NCBI GenBank assembly: GCA_014904845.1
Contig: MU119226.1
Location: forward strand, 310,001-374,000
Direction: 5' to 3'
Length of the DNA stretch: 64,000 nt
From: Acephala macrosclerotiorum
Lineage: Eukaryota; Ascomycota; Leotiomycetes; Helotiales; Mollisiaceae
Shown here: positions 11,373 through 23,047 of the stretch, piece by piece
Numbering within the stretch: the stretch's first letter is position 1
Layout: the number at the start of each line of letters is the position of its first letter
Translations under genes and position numbers: made by a program
The notes under the pieces: generated by a model
What the model was told of the DNA's origin: nothing
Seen by the model: only the letters and a program-made list of their open reading frames with translations
Database searches by the model: none

Positions 11373-14300
11373 ATGGACTCGTATCCCTCGGCGGTGATGC
11401 AACGTCCTCTGGAGGATGATGAGGAAGGAGCAAGACGAGGAGAGAGGATTAACGGCGGACCGAGTAGCTCAAACACCAGAGTACCACCGCCAACTGCGCA
11501 AACACCAGATTTCCATTCACCCTACTCACCAAATGGAACTCATCCGCGACCTCAATTCACCAATCCATACCATACGCCCACGCCCGCAACTCTATCAGCA
11601 TCTCACATTCCAGGTCCAACATCACCCAGGTCGCTGACGGCTCCAGCGTATCAAGCTGATCTTCACCCTGCACCGCGCGACAAACCTACAAGCAACTATT
11701 ACGATCCGACTTCCGACTCGGGCGACAGACCGCCATCGGAAAGTGCTGGTGCTGGATGGAGTGAAGGGCAGAATCAAATACCCCAGGTACGATATTCCAC
11801 GCGGCTACGGAAGCCCTCTATAATTCGGATTGCTAACGTCATTTTTTGCCAGACTCGAGATCCTTACATTTATCCATCATCATCCGTCGAACAATCAAAG
11901 TATTACAACGGAACATACACCTCTCCAGCTCCTCGATCGCCGGTCTCGCATGCCCATCCGCAGCGCATATCACATTCACCCAGGATGGCGATGAAGATGG
12001 AGATGGATCCTCCAGTCAAGCAAGAGCCACCTGTCGCAGCCACGGTACATCATCCCCAATCTCAAACCTTTGATCACACTTCTAATTCGACTTTCAAGCC
12101 CCCAAGCAGACCCGCAGATCCAATGTCTTTCTCGAGCATCCTTTCGAGCGCCGACCCTATTTCGAAGCCACCGCCGACTTCCACGATCACGAAGCCTCGC
12201 AAGGCGTCCCGACCATCGATACCTCCTCCAGCTGCCCAGCCTATATTACGAGACAGCTCACGAGAATCCTCCCTCGCCCCAGCACAGACACCAGTCTCTC
12301 GAGTGCCTGCGAAGCGGAAAGCGAATGGCGAGCTCAAGAAGCCCTCCCCTCCTAAGCAGAAACAAATGTCAAAGGAGCAAGAGAAGGAGGTGGCAGCAGC
12401 GTTGGCGAGAATAGAAGCCGATACCAGCGATATCGAGATGGGAGGGTTTGAAGAAGACAAGAAGATATTCCAGGCACGAGGTCGCAAGCGCCAACTCGAA
12501 GTTGAGAAGGTCGAGGATGGCAAGACGAAGCAGCGAAGAACATTCCATGCACAGAAGATGGCAGCCAAGCTTGGTCGACATGCGGAATTTGGAGAGCTTC
12601 GATTCAGAGAGATCAATGTCGACGCTGCTATCACTGCTGTTCAAGAAAAGGAGGTCCAGGCCGAGAAGGAGCGCAAGAAGGACATGCAGAGAAAGCGTCG
12701 ACGAGAAAAGACGGTCGCCACCAACGTTGAGCAGATGGAGGCCGCTCGAGCGAAGGCACAGGCTGCTGAGGATGAGCAAGAGAGACAGAAGTATCTCAAA
12801 GAGGCTCAGAGAGCAGAGAAGAAGGCTCAGCAAACCAAGATGATTTTGTCTAGAGGCGATAAGGGTCCAGAAATACGTGCGGTGTCACCAATGGAGCCTA
12901 ATTTCTCTGGCGGGATGATGTCCACCTTCACTGCTGTCGATTCGGAACCGTCCAAGCCTAAGACCAAGCGTGGTGGTGCTCGTTTACGAAAGTCCAAGGA
13001 GCAGAAGCAAGCAGAGAAGGATTCAGCAGAGGCTGCACAAGCTGCGATCGATGCAGGAGAGGAACCACCTTCTCTACCACCTATGATTAAGGAAGAGCCC
13101 AAGATCAGACTCAAGCTGAACGCTAAGGAACCTAAGGAAGCTAGAGAGGATTCCCCAGCAACCTTCGAACCATTTGTTTCCAAGGGGTATAACCAGATCT
13201 ATGATCAGATATGGCGAGACTTGGCACGGAAAGACGTCAACAAGACTCACAAGGTGGCCATCGAGTCATATGCGACAAGAGCATCGAACTTGAAGAAGAC
13301 TGCGATTCTTGCTTCGAAGGAGGCTAAGAGATGGCAACTCAAGACCAATAAGGGCACAAAGGACCTGCAAGCTCGAGCCAAGCGTGTCATGCGAGAGATG
13401 ATGGGCTTCTGGAAGCGTAATGAGCGAGAGGAACGAGACCTTCGACGAGCTGCCGAGAAGGCGGAGCTTGAGAATGCGAAGAAGGCCGAAGCTGACAGAG
13501 AAGCAAATAGGCAGAAGAGGAAACTCAACTTCCTAATTTCACAGACGGAACTGTACTCACATTTCATTGGAAAGAAGATCAAGACCGATGAGGTTGAACG
13601 ATCAACAGATCACCCAGATGTTGCTGTTTCCAAGACCGACGACTCGCACAAGATCAACGTCCCTGATAGCAATGGTGCGCCTGGTGCTAAGGTTACTAAT
13701 TTTGAAGACCTTGACTTTGACGCCGAGGATGAGAGTGTTCTTCATGCTGCTGCGATGGCCAACGCCCAAAATGCTATCCAAGAGGCTCAAAACAAGGCGA
13801 GAGCATTCAACAAACAAGACGACGCTCCTGCAATGGATGATGAGGGAGAGATGAACTTCCAGAATCCTTCGGGAATGGGCGATGTTGACATCGAGCAACC
13901 AAAGATGCTCCAAGCTCAGCTCAAGGAGTACCAACTAAAGGGTCTCAATTGGCTGGTCAACCTCTATGAACAGGGCATCAATGGTATCTTGGCCGACGAA
14001 ATGGGGTTGGGGAAGACTGTTCAGTCTATCTCCGTCATGGGTTATCTCGCTGAGAAGCATGGAATTTGGGGTCCGTTCTTGGTCGTCGCTCCAGCTTCGA
14101 CACTCCACAATTGGCAACAAGAAATCACGAAATTCGTTCCGACGTTGAAGGTTCTACCATACTGGGGCACAGCTGCCGATCGAAAGGTTCTTCGAAAGTT
14201 TTGGGATCGCAAGCACATCACCTACACCCAGGACGCACCTTTCCATGTTTTGGTCACTTCCTATCAACTGGTCGTGTCTGATGTCGCCTACTTCCAGAAG

Positions 14301-16564
14301 ATGAAGTGGCAGTACATGATTCTTGATGAGGCTCAAGCTATCAAGAGCTCTCAGAGTTCCCGATGGAAGAGTTTGCTCGGTTTCCACTGCCGTAATCGAC
14401 TGCTGTTGACTGGTACTCCAATTCAAAATAACATGCAGGAGTTGTGGGCACTGCTGCATTTCATCATGCCTAGCTTGTTCGACTCCCACGACGAGTTCAG
14501 TGAATGGTTCTCTAAGGATATTGAAAGCCACGCCCAGAGTAACACCAAGCTCAACGAGGATCAACTCAAGCGATTGCACATGATCTTGAAGCCATTCATG
14601 CTTCGTCGTGTCAAGAAGCATGTGCAGAAGGAGTTAGGTGACAAGATTGAGCTTGACATCTTCTGCGACCTGACCTATCGACAACGAGCATACTACAGCA
14701 ATCTCCGCAACCAGATTAGCATCATGGATCTCATCGAGAAGGCCACTATTGGCGACGGTGATGATACTGGCACTCTCATGAATTTGGTCATGCAGTTCCG
14801 AAAGGTCTGTAATCATCCTGATCTGTTTGAGCGAGCCGAAACCACATCGCCCTTCTCATTCGGACACTTCGCCGAAACTGCTTCATTCATGCGCGAAGGC
14901 CCTAACATCAACGTTGCCTACTCTTCCCGGAACTTGATCGAGTACCAACTCCCACGATTAGTTTGGCGAGAAGATGGACGACTTGGCATGCCCGGACGTA
15001 ACAATGATAAGGCTGGATTCAGAAGTAAATATTTGGACCAGCTTCTGAATGTTTTCAAGCCAGAATACATCCGAGAGAACATGGAAGGAAATGCGGCCTT
15101 CTCATGGCTTCGATTTGCGGATACGTCTATCAACGATGTTTCGCAAGCTGCTCGCAAGGATGTTTTCACTCGTGCTGTGGACCTTGCTCAGAAACCTCGA
15201 CGACTTGGTGTTCTTAACGTTATCTACGATGAGGAAGGCGAGAAGGACTTCGTTCCGGCTCCAGCTATGTTGAAGATCGTTGATCGCAAAGACCGAAAGC
15301 CATTGGCAGAAGTCATGAACGAGGGCTATCTCAACAGGCTTTTCAATGTATCCAAGAACGTCTGGTCTGAATCTGGTATCAGCCGTCTTGATCAGTGTGG
15401 ACGACCTGCCGCCTCTGCACCACCGATCGAAGTTGTCTGTTCCAGCCGAGGTGCAGTCATTGAGAAGGAGAACACAATGTTCAATATCCCAGTACGCCGT
15501 GCCCTGTATGGTCCATCACCAGTTGAGGAGAAGGCCTTGATCACTTCTAAGGTGCCTCTTTCGATGTATCCACCTACCAAGATGCTACCTGCACCAACTT
15601 CCGAGAAGCAACGATTCACCAACATCACTGTCCCTTCAATGCGCCGCTTCGTCACCGACTCCGGAAAGCTTGCCAAGCTGGACGAACTTCTGTTCAAGCT
15701 CAAGGAAGAAGGTCATCGTGTCTTGCTATACTTCCAAATGACTCGCATGATCGATCTCATGGAGGAGTATCTCACCTACCGCAACTACAAGTACCTCAGA
15801 TTGGATGGTTCAACGAAGCTCGAAGACCGAAGAGATACTGTCCACGATTTCCAGACCAGACCAGAGATTTTCATCTTCCTGCTCTCTACTCGTGCCGGTG
15901 GTCTAGGTATCAATTTGACCAGTGCCGACACCGTCATCTTCTACGACTCTGACTGGAATCCAACCATTGACTCCCAAGCCATGGATCGTGCCCACCGTCT
16001 TGGTCAAACCAGACAAGTCACTGTCTACCGCATGATCACGCGAGGCACTATCGAAGAGCGTATTCGCAAGCGAGCACTGCAGAAAGAAGAAGTGCAGAAG
16101 GTTGTCATGACTGGTGGCTCTGGAGGCGGTGTCGACTTTAACACTCGATCGAAGGAGAATAAAGCCAAGGATATCGCTATGTGGCTCGTGGATGACGAGG
16201 AAGCAGCTGAGATTGAGCGTAAAGAGGCTGAAATCGCGGCCGAAGAGGCGAAGATGCCGGAGAAGGCGAAGAAGGGTAAGGGAAAGAAGAAGAAGGCGGG
16301 GGCTAGTGGCAGCTTGGAAGATCTGTATCATGAGGGTGAGTCTTCTGCTTTGAAATAAGTTGAGGAACATGAGCTAATAACCTGAAAGGCGAGGGTCACT
16401 TCGATGATGGCTCCAATCATCCGTCCGGAACCGCTACACCTATTCCAGGTGCCGAGGGTGGAGCACCGGGTAAAGGCAAGAAGCCTAAGAAGTCTACAGC
16501 CAAGAAGGCGAAGACTGCAAAGCAGAGACTTGCTATGGCAGATGGTGATGTCGATATGGGTTAA
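11373..16564 (+). CDS. INO80: INO80 chromatin-remodelling ATPase
   Basis: Catalytic subunit of the nuclear INO80 complex, which slides and edits nucleosomes in transcription, replication and repair. About 1690 residues from exons 11373-11786, 11853-16335 and 16389-16564. The first intron (66 nt) is a multiple of three and open, so it is easily missed. The last intron leaves a short final exon ending in MADGDVDMG. The N-terminal 350 residues are Pro/Ser-rich and disordered. A long charged region follows. The DBINO/HSA-type segment lies near residues 582-714 ([16 protein letters not shown] through [15 protein letters not shown]). The SNF2 ATPase has DEMGLGKT near 855 and DEAQ near 963. Helicase motif V is [11 protein letters not shown] near 1483, with DRAHRLGQ after it. 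Between the lobes is the long insertion (about 250-300 residues) characteristic of INO80. I took the ATG at 11373 rather than the in-frame codon at 11313 because the leading residues look like untranslated leader. Confidence 0.95.
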
Positions 16565-17344
16565 TTCTCCCTCCCATTGTTCGATATACCAACCTGCCAC
16601 ACCCTTTAATTGCGTACTTTTTTTGTTTTTGCGTGCGGGAAATAAAAGAAAAATGATTGCGGGGATCTTTTAGAGCATGATGGATGCAAGTAAGCACTGT
16701 ACTATATTGGGGTGGGAGCGCATGGGTTGGAAGGGTTGCTATTGCTGCATGTGTGAATGGAGATCTTTCATGCGGTATGGTTCTCGAGACAGAAAGCAGA
16801 AAGCATCTTCTGGATGGAAGGCTGTGAAATGAGCTGAACTGGCAAATGTGTTATTATAGAGATATTTTGGGGGCGTTTAGTTTTGAGGTAGAAGTGGTGG
16901 AAGGGGAGAGGAGGGGTGAAAAGATAGTGATGGTCTGGGGAGAGAGAAATAGACGTGTTTTTGCGATGAAGTTCTTCCTTGTGTTTGATGTGAACACGCG
17001 ACGTCGAAACTCGAACCAGGGAGGGGTCAATAAATTTGATCTTTAATACGTCTACAACTTTGTATTGGCAAATGCCATTCATCTTCCCTTGTTGTGGTAC
17101 CTTAAAGCAATTTCCAAATGCAACGAGAAGAACTATCATCATAGAATTAGCATATTCTTCTTCCTGTTGTCACCCCCATCAGCTGGTTTCCGCTCCTCTC
17201 TTGCCTTCTGACTCATCTACTCTAACCTTCCTTGCTTGCAATCTCAATTCGATCCTTCCCTTGAAAAAGCAACGAAATCCTCAAAAACTCCCACAACACC
17301 AAGCTGACGTATGCTCCCCATCGATTCAGGCTCTCACTCAATCT
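16565..17344. other. Intergenic, no gene seen
   Basis: Only short overlapping frames occur on both strands. It separates the end of INO80 from the end of the convergent minus-strand orphan gene. Confidence 0.45.
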
Positions 17345-18121
17345 TCACCTGCCGCTGACACCCGGGCACATGTATACCAATAGCTCTTGTACATGGCCAC
17401 GCTCCAACGCATCCCACAAATCTTCCCTGTCGAAACTTCTCAACAACACTTCATAGTTGTATCCAATTTTGACGTACGCCTCGATATCGTGCGTTCCTGC
17501 CTGATCGGCAAGTTGTCCATAGATATTGTCTATACTAGCTGCATGGGAAACAAGAATGGAGTCTTCCTGTTCTCCTGGAAAGAATGGAGCGCGAGCTTGG
17601 TTCGCTGGTTTGACGATTCGGATAGGGACTCGTATCAATCCTGACTTGAGGGATCCGAATAGGGATCGAGGGCCAGGGGGTGAGTATAGAGATGGGGGCC
17701 AATGGCGCTCTCGAGAGCGTGAACGAGAGTGGGGACAGTGAGAATGGCAGCCAAAACTTGAGCGTTCTCTCAACCCTATTCTTTCGCCATGTTGATCTCG
17801 AAGAGTGCCATATTGGTCTCGAAAGGGCAGTCCGTCACGAGAATACCCGTAATAATCATCGTCGTTGTTGTAGCGCCCGAAAGGAGTGAGAAACCCAAAT
17901 GTCAATTGTCGAGTAAGGTTAAAGAGCTCGTCCCATCGGCCGTTCTGGAGTCGCTGGATGGCCGCAAGTTGCGGGTAAGTTATCGGACCATTAAATCCAA
18001 GCATGTTTGATGTCTTTGATTTTTGTCCGGGGTCCATGAGGAAGGAAAAATCGAGATTCTTATACTTGAGTTGGTCATAACCGAGGATGGGGTTGCAAGT
18101 TATGTGGTCATTGCCACTCAT
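17345..18121 (-). CDS. Orphan protein with Arg/Ser-rich middle
   Basis: Uninterrupted minus-strand frame of 258 codons from the ATG at 18121. I do not recognise the family. The N-terminal part contains FNGPITYPQLAAIQRLQNG. The middle is hydrophilic, with a HSRSRSRERHWPP tract and a Gly/Asp/Tyr-rich stretch (NNDDDYYGYSRDG). The C-terminal 80 residues look folded (IDNIYGQLADQAG, IEAYVKIGYNYEVLLRSF, DREDLWDALERGHVQELLVY). No signal peptide or membrane helix is evident. The length of the frame without stops, against a background of broken frames to its right, supports a real gene, but the neighbourhood gives no clue to its function. An additional exon at either end cannot be excluded. Confidence 0.55.
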   Translation of the reverse strand: MSGNDHITCNPILGYDQLKYKNLDFSFLMDPGQKSKTSNMLGFNGPITYPQLAAIQRLQNGRWDELFNLTRQLTFGFLTPFGRYNNDDDYYGYSRDGLPFRDQYGTLRDQHGERIGLRERSSFGCHSHCPHSRSRSRERHWPPSLYSPPGPRSLFGSLKSGLIRVPIRIVKPANQARAPFFPGEQEDSILVSHAASIDNIYGQLADQAGTHDIEAYVKIGYNYEVLLRSFDREDLWDALERGHVQELLVYMCPGVSGR

Positions 18122-19739
18122 GTTGCCGTGGGGGTCGCCAGCGTCTACTCGACTTGAACTATCTCATGAGAAAATGTATGAAGGCAGCCTTGAATGACCT
18201 GGCATAGTTGTACAATATGCAGAATCCCGTCAGCTGGAGGACTTATTGGAGCTGTAAGTGGAAGCAAGCAAGCCAAGAGGACGTCGAGGTCCGGTGTCGA
18301 TCTCGTGTGTTTGCTCAAGACTCGCGACACAAGCGTCACTCGCAACTTCTGGAAGGAAGATGACTGTAATCGGTGAGTCGATTGTGGTATCAGGCCTGAT
18401 GCTCTAGCTTGAGCGCTGTCTGACCTGTCACTTTGATTGACCCGACTTTTTGAGGAAGATGGCGTCTTCCGGAGGCAAAGCTAGGGCTGGTGCTGAAGGA
18501 TTCTGTCGCCTCATGAGAAAGGCCACGAGACGGACCAGCGAGAAGGAGATGAACTTAAGGCCGTAAACTTTGGGGGGAACGATCAACTCGAGATAAGCGA
18601 GAAGCTGTTGGGAGAGGCAAGAACGATCCACGCCGCCTTCAAGATATCGTGGTAACTACACTAATACTCTATTTTCCCAGCCCTGGTCGAACATTCTATG
18701 CTACTTCCTGCCTCTGCCAGCATTTTCATCAGTCGACCGGCTTCACTCAGCCTAGCCTTGTTTGAGGAAGTCCTGACGGCTGTGAGGCCAACGATGCAGG
18801 AGAGCACTGTTCTGACTTGGAGCTTACGAGCAAGCAAACATTCCATTGAACACACCTGGCCTTGGCTTACAGATTCCGACTCATTCTCGGCGCCCTTAAC
18901 TCAGATTAGTCCAGGAGCATGACCAAGTCGATGGCGGTCCGGGTCCTCTATGTTACTCACAATGTTTGTTATCCCTAAGTCACGAGTCTACTCGGGTTGT
19001 TTCTCGAGATAGTGCTTGGCCAGTGGATATCAGTGAGATTCTAGACTGAGGCGTATGGCCAGACCGCAAGTTGTGCCCCTCGATTACGTTCTGGAGACAC
19101 AATATAAATGTCTTCCTCCTCCCCACCTATTAACCACCAAACAGAAATCAATAATCAACAAGGATCTCGACACTACTTGCAAATTTGATCGGTCAAAAGA
19201 TACGGGCTGACATACGACGATGTGGCCTGGGCCTGGGCAATCGTTATGACACAGGCTTAGGCGGCGAACAACCACTCCACTGGGATAACAACAATTACAA
19301 CCAATACCATACGAAATGCAAACGCTATCTCTACATCTTCCCGATCTGGTCGTCGTCATTGCTGTTTTCAGTAGAGAAAGGTCCCTTCCTGACTTGATGT
19401 TATGAGATGTTTACATTGTAAGACACAGTGTTCTATCCATAACTGACAAAATACTATTTCCTTTCTAGTCGTCAATTCATGCCGCTCGTCGAAGCTTCTC
19501 CCATAGCTCTGGCCTCTTCGTACGTTTAACGCCACGCCCACATTTGATCCCTTGCCTACACGTAATTCACCATGCCCGCTCTGTATTCCTTATCTCATAA
19601 ATTTCTGCTTGGTCTATCATAGGAAGAGTCCCAATCAGTATAGATGTTGGTCCATTTATCCACAGTTCCCGGAACTTCCAAGCTCTCTACTCCCCATCTG
19701 ATTGAAGGGAGTTCGCAACAGCACGTGCAAGGTGAATTC
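18122..19739. other. Gene-poor stretch with broken frames
   Basis: Minus-strand frames at 18428-18631 and 18661-18855 are separated by stops and show no recognised domain. Other frames are short and random in composition. This may be decayed coding DNA continuous with the pseudogenes to its right. Confidence 0.35.
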
Positions 19740-20758
19740 AGATTACAGAAATCTTGGGTCTCCAAAACGTCGCGCTAGACCTAGAAGTGCAGAAACGATT
19801 GCGGGCGTGAGCACAATTCCATTAAAACTTCTCTGAGCATGGTGTCTCCTCCCTCTGAAGCGTGTTCTTAGATGTGATACGCTAAACGACCGAGAGCGAG
19901 TTCCCAAGCCAAAGTCGCTGAATGGGATATGTATGAGGAAAAAGAATCTCACATGGATGCTGCCATCGCAATATATTTGAGATCAGCATCACCTCCGGGC
20001 ATGGCATCGTTAACAAAGTCGATTCGTCTTAAGTTTGGTAGTTTGGGAAGGTACCGCAGAAAGCGCCTCAACCGTCCGATTCTTCCTCCAGCATCTGGGC
20101 TGAGTCTTGGGTCTAGAGGTCCAGCATGGACCTGTACATATCGGGCGTGTTCTAGAACATCAGATCAGCACCAGGAGTGCCGGATTGTATTGAGTTGTTG
20201 TGCCTCCTGATTTATTTCATCCTTGATGCTGGGGTTATTTCAGGTTCTCAGGTCCAAGCGGAAGGTTACGGTCTTCGGATCACAAATCTCTCTGTGTTGG
20301 GAAATTGCGTCAGTGAGTGTCTTTAACAAAGCCTGAAAGTGGATTGAGAAGTTTCAAGATTCTTAGCATATGCTACATTTGAGGCGACACCATGTGCCAA
20401 AGCCTAAAATACAACATGCAAGAAATTTTAGCGAGAAAGTAACTTACCCACGAGGTCCTACTCTTTGCAACTCAGGCTTCATACTTATCCATTTGTTGAG
20501 CGCCTCCGTGAAGAAGATACGAGAGCGAGATAGTTGACCTAGAGTATCCGGTTTTCGAGGGTCGTCTAGGTGTTCGGGCCAAGCGAGGTCAATCATCCTC
20601 TTGGATGTTACTATTTTATCGAAGAGCAGAAATAGAACGTCGTAAGGGAGATCCCACAGACTTTTTCGTGCCGCTAGGGCAATGTGAGGAGAGTCCATTG
20701 TGGTGGTCTCGTGAAGTGTGAAAGGTTGGTGTTTGTGAAATGACAGATGCTGAGGCAA
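19740..20758 (-). pseudogene. F-box-like / leucine-rich gene remnant
   Basis: The first exon (ATG at 20698, or an upstream in-frame ATG at 20758) encodes an F-box-like start, SLWDLPYDVLFLLFDKIV, then WPEHLDDPRKPDTLGQLSR, and ends at a good GTAAGT donor near 20447. Downstream, from about 20330 to 19950, a single minus-strand frame carries protein-like sequence: ALLKTLTDAISQHREIC, NPSIKDEINQEAQQLN, ARYVQVHAGPLDPRL, RFLRYLPKLPNLRRIDFVN. It is cut by TGA codons after LDLRT and after RHSWC. The first donor is phase 2 but the downstream frame needs phase 0, so the obvious splice does not join them. F-box proteins recruit substrates to SCF ubiquitin ligases; this copy is probably dead. A short intron may also lie near 19910-19950, before the last piece (TLAWELALGRLAYHI). 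Confidence 0.5.
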
Positions 20759-21352
20759 AATCAGGAGTTCGAGGCTGAGGATGTATTAGGCTGTACAAAT
20801 ATGTACCCACCGCGAATTCTTATAGGACCGTAATACAAGCCGACTAATCTTTGAACGGCAGCTAACAAAAACTTTGCATGAATAAGATGATCTTGCGATT
20901 TGGACTGTGATGTCCGCTGCCACGTGACGTTCTCATTTTCAAGTCTGGCTCAGGGGTTTGTCTATGCCACAAGAAGATACCAGCGTTCAAAACTCTAATC
21001 TAATAAATGACCTAACCTCAGAACTCAGGATTAGCGCTTTCTAAAAGGCTACAGGCGAAATGGCGGGAAGTGAAGAACTAAGTCCCAGCGAATTTACCGA
21101 GCCCCTTTTCTCGTCTTGGTTTGACCAGTCGAACCAGCACCAGATTCCGGTCTTCGGAATATGATTTTCACATTCCGGATGGTAACTGCTTCTGAGGAGC
21201 AAATACCTCGCGTCGAACCGCAGTCCATCTTCATCAGCACCCTCAGCCAATAAATCCCAGCGGCAATCAACTTGGGCAAGAACTAAAACCAAATAACAAC
21301 CAGCCTCAAACAAATTGGGGAATATTACAGACACCAGGCTCAATTGGCTCAA

Positions 21353-22089
21353 ATGGCATCAAGCGAAGATATGAGAATATTGGCCAAGATTCCTCCCGAT
21401 GCACACATCATCCTAGTCTTTGGCTAAGAATGCGCTGGCAAGGCCACATTCATCAACATCACTGGATCCAACTTTCCCATCCACTCCGGCTTCGCTGCCG
21501 CTGCATGTACTCAAGAAACTACCGTGACTGTATCGATAATCGATGGCAAGACAGTAGCTTTCGTCGATACGACCGGACTTTACAGTGGGCGTCGGCACGC
21601 CGAATCTGTATTCAACAATACTGCCAATACTTGGAAGGACAACTCGGGCGTACTTAGTACATCACAGCGACACTTTATTTTTATTCCATTAAAGAATAGA
21701 AAGTCACCAGCAACTCTTGAGAAAATATGGAGATCTTCAACAAGTTCCTTCGCAAGCTGGGACTATCAGATTTCGAAAAAGTCGGACTGGTTATATCGTG
21801 TTGGGAGGTATGCGATCCCGAAGAATCTATAAAACGGACAAGCTGGCTCGATGGGACTACGGAATGGCTATCGATGATTGCGCGAGGGGCAAGAGTATTC
21901 TACTTGGAAAATAATCTGGAATCTTGTCAACGATTGACTTTGAGCTTGCTTGAGAGACAAGCTACACGATTCCAACTGCTTGGAGAGCCGTTCAGCAAAA
22001 CAGGATTCTACATGCATGCAGATGCAGAAGCTACCGCGAACCTCACGGCGAAGAAAATCGAATTGGAGAAGTTAGAGATTACACGATAG
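21353..22089 (+). pseudogene. AIG1-type GTPase pseudogene
   Basis: From the ATG at 21353 the frame reads MASSEDMRILAKIPPDAHII, then LVFG and a TAA, continuing as ECAGKATFINITGSNF. This is a nucleotide-binding P-loop (GxxxxGK) with a stop inside it and Ala in place of the usual Ser/Thr after GK. A switch-like element follows (VTVSIIDGKTVAFVDTTGL, matching the DTPG motif). The middle is replaced by AT-rich sequence that does not look coding. In a different frame, 21727-22089 encodes the expected C-terminal half: KVGLVISCWEVCDPEES, WLSMIARGARVFYLEN, then LTAKKIELEKLEITR. Order and motifs match fungal relatives of AIG1/Toc34-type GTPases. The nonsense codon, frame change and P-loop substitution together make it very unlikely to be functional. 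Confidence 0.65.
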
Positions 22090-22365
22090 CAACGGGGTAT
22101 CCAGTGTGCGGGCCCAGAGGAGCTATCGGCATTGAACGACGAGATAGCTAATCCAGCTGGGCTGGTACATTTTCGTGGGAACATTCGGCGGATTGAGGCA
22201 GGAGCATCATGAAAATTTAGAAGTTGGCACAGCTACTTTTAACGGTTTTGAAACGATACAAGCTTGACTGAGCTTCATACACGATTGCAGTGGCATGGTT
22301 CTGTGAGTAATCTTACATCAAAATTGAAGGCGGCCAATATTATTTAGACGCAAAACCCAAAGGAA
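22090..22365. other. Gap between two decayed coding remnants
   Basis: No gene supported. It lies between the end of the GTPase remnant on plus and the stop of the minus-strand fragment at 22366. Confidence 0.4.
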
Positions 22366-22599
22366 TTAGGATTCAGGCTCACATCTTGAATACAATATTA
22401 TAATCAGTATCGCCATAATTCCATAAAACGCGAACTTCCAGACCTTCGAGAAAACAGTAGGAGGATTCGATACCCGATTTATCTCCTCCTCGTATTCTTT
22501 AATCCAAGCTTTGGCACTAGCCAGTTTACTGACGTATTCTTTGAGCCCCTCTTTGGATTCAGCTCGAAAGTCCGCTCTCTTCTTTGGTGTTGAGACAAA
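22366..22599 (-). pseudogene. C-terminal fragment with predicted tail anchor
   Basis: A minus-strand frame of 77 codons without its own start begins just after a plausible TTCTTCTTTAG acceptor. It is strongly charged (KKRADFRAESKEGLKEYVSK, AWIKEYEEEINRV) and ends in a hydrophobic helix (FAFYGIMAILIIILYS) followed by RCEPES. This is the pattern of a coiled-coil or helical protein anchored by its C-terminus. Upstream on the same strand a short frame starts MSMSGVDFESRDVG near 22734, but the frames do not join through an intron of normal size. It may be the last exon of a damaged or unresolved gene. Confidence 0.4.
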
Positions 22600-23047
22600 C
22601 TAAAGAAGAATCTAACATGAAAAGGGCATGGACATTAGAGATCGCTGCTCGAGGTGATAAGATGTCTGTAACACGAAAGCGAGTGCGCAACTCTTTCCCC
22701 ACATCTCTACTCTCGAAGTCTACGCCCGACATTGACATTGGGATATACCTTCTACTTCACATTCTCTGCGTCCTAAACAGAGCAACGAAAGAGGGAAACT
22801 AGAGCACTCGCTCCTCACATTCCACAGACCAGAACCTCGGTCCGGACCGAGAATCCGCCTTGGCGCGCCAAGTCCCGCTTATCCCCCCTTTCTTTACCCC
22901 TCTCCACTTCAAGCGAAGCGAAGTCACACCTTTCTCTGCCTCATAGCATCGCATTCTCCATCTCTCACATGTTGAGTAAAGTACTAAACATCTGAGGATA
23001 TTTAAATACATTCGATTCCAATATATACAATACGTGTCCCCCACTTG
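22600..23047. other. Flank between the fragment and the transporter gene
   Basis: Contains only the short MSMSGVDF frame mentioned with the fragment to its left, and the 3' flank of the transporter gene. Confidence 0.4.

Noticed and set aside
12074..12634. 186-codon minus frame inside INO80
   Set aside because: Shadow of the INO80 reading frame. Composition is Ser/Leu/Arg as expected from reversed charged codons.
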